A stretch of 64,000 nucleotides of DNA from assembly GCA_015680685.1 (NCBI GenBank), contig MNCI01004098.1, positions 246,578-310,577 on the forward strand, given 5' to 3'. The notes below the pieces were generated by a model. It was not told where the DNA came from, did no database searches, and was given only the letters and a program-made list of their open reading frames with translations. The position numbers and the translations under genes are program-made. Origin of the DNA: Gnetum montanum. Lineage: Eukaryota; Streptophyta; Gnetopsida; Gnetales; Gnetaceae. Below, in pieces: positions 58,402 through 64,000 of the stretch; position 1 is the first letter of the stretch; each line of letters begins with the position of its first letter.

Positions 58402-58653
58402 GGTTTAACGTCACATCAGAACACATGTCAGTTTAAGGCCTTACCAGGTTGTGAGTGGTAGTTTAAGGCCTTATCGGGCCGAATGTGGCAGTTTAAGGCC
58501 CTACCAGGCCGTCATGGCAGTTTAAGCCCATACCGGGCCGAAGGGGGTTTGTATGTGGCAGTTTAAGGACTTACTGGGCCATGATGGTAGTTTAAGGCCA
58601 TACTGGACCGTCATGGGTGTCTGTGGCAGTTTAAGGCCTTACCAAGCCGAATG
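58402..58653. repeat. GTTTAAGGCC repeat, array 2 of A2
   Basis: Seven or eight units carry AGTTTAAGGCCTTACC or close variants, followed by GGCCG. Each unit contains the palindrome AAGGCCTT and a second GGCC. Spacing is about 30-40 bp. This is the best-preserved array of the family. Confidence 0.75.
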
Positions 58654-58882
58654 TTCACCGTAAAATTTGCACAGGAGAGTTTGCGCCAAAATGTTCAGTG
58701 TCGACATTTGAAGTTGGTTTACGAGGGAATCAGCATGTGGTAGTGTTTGTTTTGTTTTATATATATTTATTTTTTATTTTTATTTTACATTTTGAATGAT
58801 TTTTGTTAAAAGAAATCAAAAGAAATAAAAAAGAAAGCGAAATGCAAGGCGGTAGCAGCAGCAGCAGTGGCAGCGGGGGTGC

Positions 58883-58891
58883 TATATATAG
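58883..58891 (+). promoter_or_regulatory. TATA box of A2 antisense gene
   Basis: TATATATAG on the plus strand lies between the repeat array and exon 1. It is preceded by a CAG/GCAGCAG-rich segment (58852-58876). The A1 copy has TATAAATAG at the same place. Confidence 0.6.
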
Positions 58892-59279
58892 CGCAAGACT
58901 GTCAGTTGTGAGCACCGTGAACTTGAAGGGAATAGTGAGCATGAGCATAGACCTCAAACCCTAGCGTAAGCATGAGAGTAGAGGACCCAACTTAGCGTGA
59001 GCGTAGAGGCTCAGACTCAGCGTACAGGTTTTAGTTCGGCGTGCAGTTTAGACCTCAGCATAGACCCTATCAATTGTAGCATAGAGGATGCAAAAATAGA
59101 CAAGGGTAAGGAGGTAGAGGGCCAGGGGAGAAAGGGGCCTGACCTGACTTTCATGGAGGAAAGCGAGGTGATGTTGCAGTGTCGACTTAGGCTGAGGGTA
59201 CCATCGTGGCTGGGATTATCACATAGGTAGGCTCTAATCCCGCTTCTGTTAGTTATTTTCATCTGTATATGTTATTTGG

Positions 59280-59960
59280 CATATACAGTTTTCGTAGCAT
59301 AGACAGTCTCGGTAGCGTAGAGGGTTTCAGCGTATACGCCCGGCGTAGACAGTTAGTGTAGAGGGCCTATATGCTGAGTGTAGGTTCGTAGCATAGTGGG
59401 TCTCTGTAGCATACAGCGTAGACGGTTTTGACTGTATATAGCGTAAACTATTTTGTCAATGCATAGCGTAAACAATTTTGCCAGTACATAGCGTAAACGA
59501 TTTTATCAGTATGAAGGGTAGACGATTTTATCAGTCTGAAGCGTAGAAGATTTTCACAGCATGTACGTTGATTGTTTTCTCAACGTATACGCTGATGGTT
59601 TCCACGACGTATATGCCAATGATTTTCACAGCATATACGTTGAGCATAAATAGTTTATTCTTTTCAGGCGGGGTATAGCGTATAGCGTAAACTATTTCCA
59701 TAACGTTCAGCGTAAACTGTTTGCATAGTGTTCAGCGTAAACTATTTGCATAGTGTCCAACGTAAACTGTTTGCACAGTGTTTAGCATAAACTATTTGCA
59801 TAGTGTCCAGCATAAACTGTTTGCACAGTGTCCAGCGTAAACTATTTGCACAGTGTCCAGCGTAAACTATTTGCACAGTGGATATGTTGACGGTTTACAC
59901 AGCGTATAGTGTAAACTATTTTCATAGCATATACGCTGGCGGGTTTTTTTTACAGTGTAT
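59280..59960 (+). repeat. AGCGTAAAC/TATACGCT array in intron 1 of A2
   Basis: Motifs GTAGCATAGAC, AGCGTAAAC, GTATACGCTGA recur through the first intron of the antisense gene. They are of the same family as the LTR array. The segment 59706-59880 is a regular 25-bp tandem repeat. Confidence 0.7.
59706..59880 (+). repeat. 25-bp tandem repeat, 7 units
   Basis: Seven head-to-tail units of exactly 25 bp each contain AGCGTAAACT(A/G)TTTGCA and end CAGTG or TAGTG. Units differ by a few transitions. The regular length shows recent tandem growth within the more degenerate array. Confidence 0.95.
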
Positions 59961-60154
59961 ACGCTTAGCATGAACAGTTTTATTTCTTTTTTGGGTAGCT
60001 TATACGCTGAGTGTTTTCAATTTTTTGAGAGGGTATATGTTGATCGAAAATAGTTTGTGATTTTTCTAAGTCTTGGCCTATAACATGGAATTTTTGTTAT
60101 TTCCTCTCCTTTTCATGTATGGCTGATTTATCGTGGCATTTTGGTTGCTTGCAG

Positions 60155-60604
60155 GGATACTGAACCTTTTGTCCTGGTAGTTGAGCTAGTTGGGGTACTG
60201 GCATGGTTCAGGCCCCTTGAGACTGATGAACCTACCCTTGATCTGACCATTGATAACAATGGAGTATGGTTCAAGGAAGGGGCATGTGAATTCCTCACCT
60301 TCATCTTGGACAGATTTAAGGTGGTGGTCTGGTCACATCTGAGCGAACAAGTGGCATGGAGCGTGCTTGAGGCTATGTTGCCGGGAGCTTCAGAGGGTGT
60401 TGCGGTCTTCATGGAAGACATTGCCGAGGGGCCGCTTGTGATCCAGGATGATCCCTCTGGTGGGCCCAGGTCTACTTGCCCGTTAGCGCGCATGTGGGCC
60501 CTATTGCCCCGAGGGCGTGATTATCTCAACAACACTTTGTTTTTAGCTACGCATGCACACATGCTATTCTAGAACCCTCCTGGAATAGTGTACCAGGTAG
60601 AGAG
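60155..60604 (+). other. Exon 2 of A2 antisense gene: NIF/FCP1-like domain without catalytic residues
   Basis: The translation starts DTEPFVLVVELVGVLAWF, where active NIF phosphatases have LVLDxxGxL: the first Asp is Glu and the second acidic position is Val. It continues EGACEFLTFILDRFKVVVWS (family: CDEFLRFCFDRFEVGIWSS) and ends LNNTLFLATHAHMLF, stop, NPPGIVYQVE (family: NTVLLDDSPYKALLNPP). The later DD pair is replaced too. The fold signature is kept in A1 and A2 while catalysis cannot be, so a binding or scaffold role is inferred. The only stop is TAG at 60570-60572. Confidence 0.6.
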
Positions 60605-61041
60605 GTAAGATTGCGTAGCTTGCATTTTTTTGGTTTTTTATTGTTTGGCATTTGCTTCTGTTTTGACGACCATTCTTTTGCAAGCCCTAAGTTAACCAAG
60701 ATGGAATATGCGTTGATGATGATGGGCTTGCTCTGGCTCATATTTCTCTAGAAACCTTTATGATGGATCCCACCCTTTGTGGAGCTATGTTAGCTCAAAC
60801 CAAGGGTGATATTGTGCATTTCCATAAACGGTTTTCTAGAGCGTGCGCACAATGCACAACTCGTGGGTGGTTGCATGAAGATTGATCAGATAATGGACTA
60901 GTCTTCCCTCATGACTCTGACTTGGGTAGCACCTCTAAGTCCACAACTGAAGGTAAGTGACAATATTTTCTATATGTGTTAACGTGTTTGTTCAACTGCC
61001 GGGGGTTATACTGATGTGATGGTTTCGAATTGTATCTACAG

Positions 61042-62088
61042 TTGATGTCCCTCCCGGTGGAGACCCTATCACAATAGGACGAATTGAGAGTTCCCTCTCG
61101 ATGAACTTCAGGGAGATTATTAAGGCACTAAAATGGTTGTGCACCCATGCCCCGCTATCCATTGTCCATTGTTTAGATGATGCCGGCCTTATGGAGCTCT
61201 TTACAACCCCTAGCCCTGATGTGTCGATAGCCGAAATGATTGGGATTGTTGATTCATTCGACAAATCCGTCTCTTACTACATCACCTGGATTAAGGGTTT
61301 TAAGATAGTCTTCCATCTGTCAGCTGAATTCTTTTCGAACCTGTTTGGTGTACCAGCAGATGGCATAGATGTAGTTTTGAATAGGGCTCAGAAAGAGCTT
61401 CATATGGTACATGAGCTAGAGGACTGGTTGGGTGTTGCCAAGGGTGCTAAGGGATTCCCTATGCAGGGGAAGTCAAAAGTTGAGGAAGTTAATGAATTAT
61501 ATCCCCTGTTTAGGGCATGGGTGTTCCCTAAATCCTTGTCCCAAGTGAGAAGCCTTGGTGTTGAAACTATGCGTATTATGCAAACTATCTTAGAAATCGG
61601 GATGCGTTATAATTGGGCTCAATTTTTATTGTTGGACCTTTATAAGGAGATAGTGCGATTGCGATCAAATGTCGAGGCACAGTCCCACTTTACATTTGCA
61701 TTCTTTGTCGACTATCTTCGTCATTTGGCCAAGTTTCTAGTGGCTCGCACAGATAATAAATATGTCCTACAGGATCATACTCAGTTGTCTCGTCCGTGGA
61801 TCAACCATTTGTTTGAGACAGCTGAGTCCCAAGATGCTCCTGAGGGGATTGATGAGTCAGTGTCTATCATGATAGGAGGATCATCTGGTACCTCAATCCA
61901 CACACATGACAATGTGGGGTTGGAACCAGACGACATGCCTTATACTGCTAAGAGGGCTGAACGTGTCATTAAAGAGACAATTGGGAAAGCCAAGTCAAAG
62001 CTCTCGAAGCGTGAATGCTCGAAGGAGGTGACCTCAGATGTAGAAGAGCCATGGGTGAAGTGCATATGGTTCAAGATGCCTGTCTGAG
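61042..62088 (+). other. Exon 4 of A2 antisense gene: long helical accessory domain
   Basis: After the acceptor TGTATCTACAG the frame opens DVPPGGDPITIGRIESSLSM and stays open for about 350 codons to TGA at 62085, one codon before the donor. Blocks: EIIKALKWLCTHAPLSIVHC, IAEMIGIVDSFDKSVSYY, LSAEFFSNLFGVPADG, ELYPLFRAWVFPKSLSQVRS, IMQTILEIGMRYNWAQFL. The pattern (LFG-P-G, then a long helical domain with F-RAWV-PKS-S-V) resembles the 'putative plant transposon protein' domain of plant retroelement accessory ORFs, from memory only. A basic KSKLSKREC segment lies near the end. Confidence 0.55.
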
Positions 62089-63775
62089 GTAAGTAAATTT
62101 AGTGTACCTACTGCATTGTCCTTTTCTTCTTATTCATAATTTTTATTTTGATCACTCACATGCCACTAATGCCTTCAGACTTGGCTTGAGAAGTGAGGAG
62201 GTAGGAATTAGAGACCATTATTAAAGAGGAGAAAGCTACAATGGAATTAATGACTGAGGAGGAAGATTTGGGCAAAGATCAAGCAGGAGGGATGGAAGAG
62301 CTAGGGGAAGATACCATATAGACTGAACTGGTGGATGACCAGAGCGGTGTCGATGAAATGTTCAGCAGCTTTCTTAAGGAAAGACTAGACTTTGGCGAAC
62401 CCCCAAACCTAGAAGGAGATAGAGAACATGGTATATTTCCCTTTATTTTATTGTGTTGCCCTGTGAGTTGTTGTTTCCATGATGTTTTATTTTTGTGTTT
62501 TCATCTCTTCTAGATGAAGGTAGTGAAACTAGAACGATGTGGTTGGACGTGCCCATGAAAACGGCTCCCCCTGAACGGATTTCGGAGGTTAGTCCATCTC
62601 GTACTTGTGGACCATTTACTTGGACCGAGATGCCAAGTAAAATGGATTTTGTGGCTGGTATCTCTGAGGAGGTTGTTGAATGCATTCAGGAAGCCCACCC
62701 TGAAATAGGTACAAATGTTTCAAGTTTTGTTTACAGCTTTAGAGTTTCACACCCTGTTTTATCATTTTAGGGTTTGTTCTTTTTGTATGCGTAGGTGCCA
62801 AACTGAGGTGGGGTCCATCTGAGACAGTTAGCATTAAGAGCTTACCTACACTATCCCTAGAAGTCGAGCAAGTACCAAGGCTAGTTTATGATGAGGTGGT
62901 GGAAGGTCCTGTACATAATGCCAGATCACTTTGGACTTGTAGGCGTTCCATTGAACAGTTGTGGTTGCAAGTCCAAGCAAAGGAGAAAGAAGTTTTCGAG
63001 TTTTCAGTTGAGCGTGATGATCTCAAGGCTCGGTATGAGTTCGCCTCTGCTAAACTAAGTGGTGATCACTCTTAGCGGACTTCTGAGGTCACGTATACTA
63101 GATACTGGAACCTACTCAATCGCCATGCATCACTAACCTGGAAACTAGCAGAGCGTAAGGCCTTGGTGGATCTATTGAACCTCAAGTGCCAAGATTGGAA
63201 GGCCTTTGCTTCCAAGGTGTGTAAGTGGGGTCAGGATGAGAAGAACCACAAGCACCATTATAAGAAATCATTGAAAGAAGTCTCTATTGAAAAGCGTCAG
63301 CTTGAGATGTTTGTGGAGGGTCTAGGTATATGCTCTGCGTTTGATACCTTTGCTCAGAACACAACTATTGAGATGGAATCACCTACTAGGGTAATCATAA
63401 CCACTTCTGGGGAGGTGTCTGTGGGTGAATTCCCTTTAAAGCATCCTACATGGTCGACAGTTAACAAGGGGAAGGCCTTGGCAGATGTCGACCTAGGCCT
63501 TGATGGCACCGATTGGGCGAGCGTCTCAAAGGAGGAAATACTCGCCGGCTAGAATTTGGTTTAGGGGGATCCGCTACGATAAGCATTTTGTTATCATGAA
63601 ATTGGTTTGCTAAATAATGTTTTAAGGTTTTTTCTTTTATCCTTGTGTTGATTGTTTCTTTTGCATTTTATAGGATCAAGGTGATGATGATGTTCAAGAA
63701 GCTGACCCTAGTGGAGTAGGGGCCCACGATGCCAGTGGGTCTAAAGGGGACGACCTTCCTGTCCCTGATGTTTAA

Positions 63776-64000
63776 TCTTTGCCTTGAAATTGTTCTGACT
63801 CAGATTTATACATGAATTGTAAATTGAAAATTTTGAGTTGTATTGAACAGATGAGTAAAATCAGTTAACTCTTGTAATTGTACATCATTACATGTATATA
63901 TATATATATTTTACTTATATTTTTTTGTTATGGATTTTAGGTTTAAATGTAAACACGACACGACAATATAAAATTTTTTGGTTTGTTTTTGCAGTTTAAG
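63776..64000. other. Downstream region of A2 antisense gene
   Basis: A/T-rich with a TATATATATA stretch near 63896. A GTTTAAG at the very end may start the third repeat array, as at 17781 in A1. Gag-protease of A2 should follow outside the window. Confidence 0.35.

Larger units (their letters stand above)
58915..63775 (+). pseudogene. A2 antisense accessory gene, 8 exons, few stops
   Basis: Exons inferred: about 58915-59226, 60155-60604, about 60680-60952, 61042-62088, 62179-62430, 62514-62708, 62795-63549 and 63674-63775. Donors: GTAGGC, GTAAGA, GTAAGT, GTAAGT, GTATAT, GTACAA; the last donor is unclear. Exon 1 ends in an acidic stretch with FMEESEVMLQCRLRLRVPSW. Exon 2 is NIF/FCP1-like. Exon 4 is a helical domain (FFSNLFGVPADGIDVV, FRAWVFPKSLSQVRSLGVET). 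Exon 7 is coiled coil (KCQDWKAFASKVCKWGQDEK), ending TDWASVSKEEILAG. Exon 8 ends DDLPVPDV. Stops are few: TAG 60570 (CAG in A1), TGA 60881, TGA 62085, two in exon 5, TAG 63074. No ATG start was found in exon 1. It is probably a recent pseudogene. Confidence 0.65.
52093..64000 (-). mobile_element. Element A2: second Ty3/gypsy element with antisense gene (partial)
   Basis: In plus-strand order: 3' LTR (52093-53444), polypurine tract with hairpin, GTTTA repeat array, RT-RNase H-integrase on the minus strand (58322-54879), a second repeat array, then the plus-strand antisense gene (58915-63775). Gag, protease and the 5' LTR should follow outside the window. The order is the same as A1. It keeps more CpG and fewer stops than A1, so it is younger. 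Confidence 0.8.

Noticed and set aside
59280-59960. Regular short repeats as a CRISPR array
   Set aside because: Units are contiguous with no spacers of constant size, the motif is degenerate, and the context is a plant retroelement.
1-64000. tRNA, rRNA or other structured RNA genes
   Set aside because: No cloverleaf with matching A and B boxes or ribosomal sequence was seen on either strand by eye.

Overview
This window looks like nuclear DNA from a seed plant with a large, repeat-rich genome (a gymnosperm would fit, but the sequence does not prove it). Almost everything in it is LTR-retrotransposon sequence in deep nested layers, mostly decayed by point stops, frameshifts and loss of CpG. 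I see no tRNA, rRNA or CRISPR array and no intact host gene. One host-like exon survives at the left end.

Layout. At 1-2311 an unrecognised plant gene ends in a reading frame split by a solo LTR (502-2047, duplication GCCAT on both sides). From about 2643 to 39990 lies element B0, a Ty3-type element read on the minus strand. Inside B0 sits B1 (4593-32870, duplication GGTGG), and inside the 3' LTR of B1 sits A1 (4994-24580, duplication CTAGG). The order of insertion is therefore B0, then B1, then A1. From 39991 to 48767 there is flanking DNA with an open CpG-retaining stretch, a Ty1/copia remnant (43711-44340) and a Helitron-like helicase pseudogene (44945-47890) with a tandemly amplified Walker-A segment. 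A third B element (48768-52092, partial) is followed by a second A element, A2 (52093 to beyond the window).

Family A (A1, A2) has LTRs of 1.35-2.2 kb, a minus-strand gag-protease block and a minus-strand RT-RNase H-integrase block. Between these two blocks lies a plus-strand gene of about 4.7 kb, antisense to gag-pol. Both copies share the same eight exons, seven introns and a TATA box. Its exon 2 resembles the NIF/FCP1-type HAD phosphatase fold with the catalytic positions replaced. Exon 4 is a long helical domain like plant retroelement accessory ORFs, and exon 7 is a coiled coil.

Family B (B0, B1, B3) has LTRs of about 860 bp with a decayed tRNA-Asp primer site, gag (with protease in B0) and no RT or integrase. 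In place of pol it carries one intronless sense-strand ORF of about 900 codons ending in a coiled coil and a conserved proline-rich tail. B elements should depend on another element for reverse transcription and integration.

The most unusual signals are the antisense intron-bearing gene of family A and its dead-phosphatase exon, a covarying hairpin at the polypurine tract of A1 and A2, and palindromes spaced about 200 bp apart in the A1 LTRs. In both families a TATA box with LTR-type motifs also precedes the accessory gene. All of this was read by eye; no alignment or database search was run.
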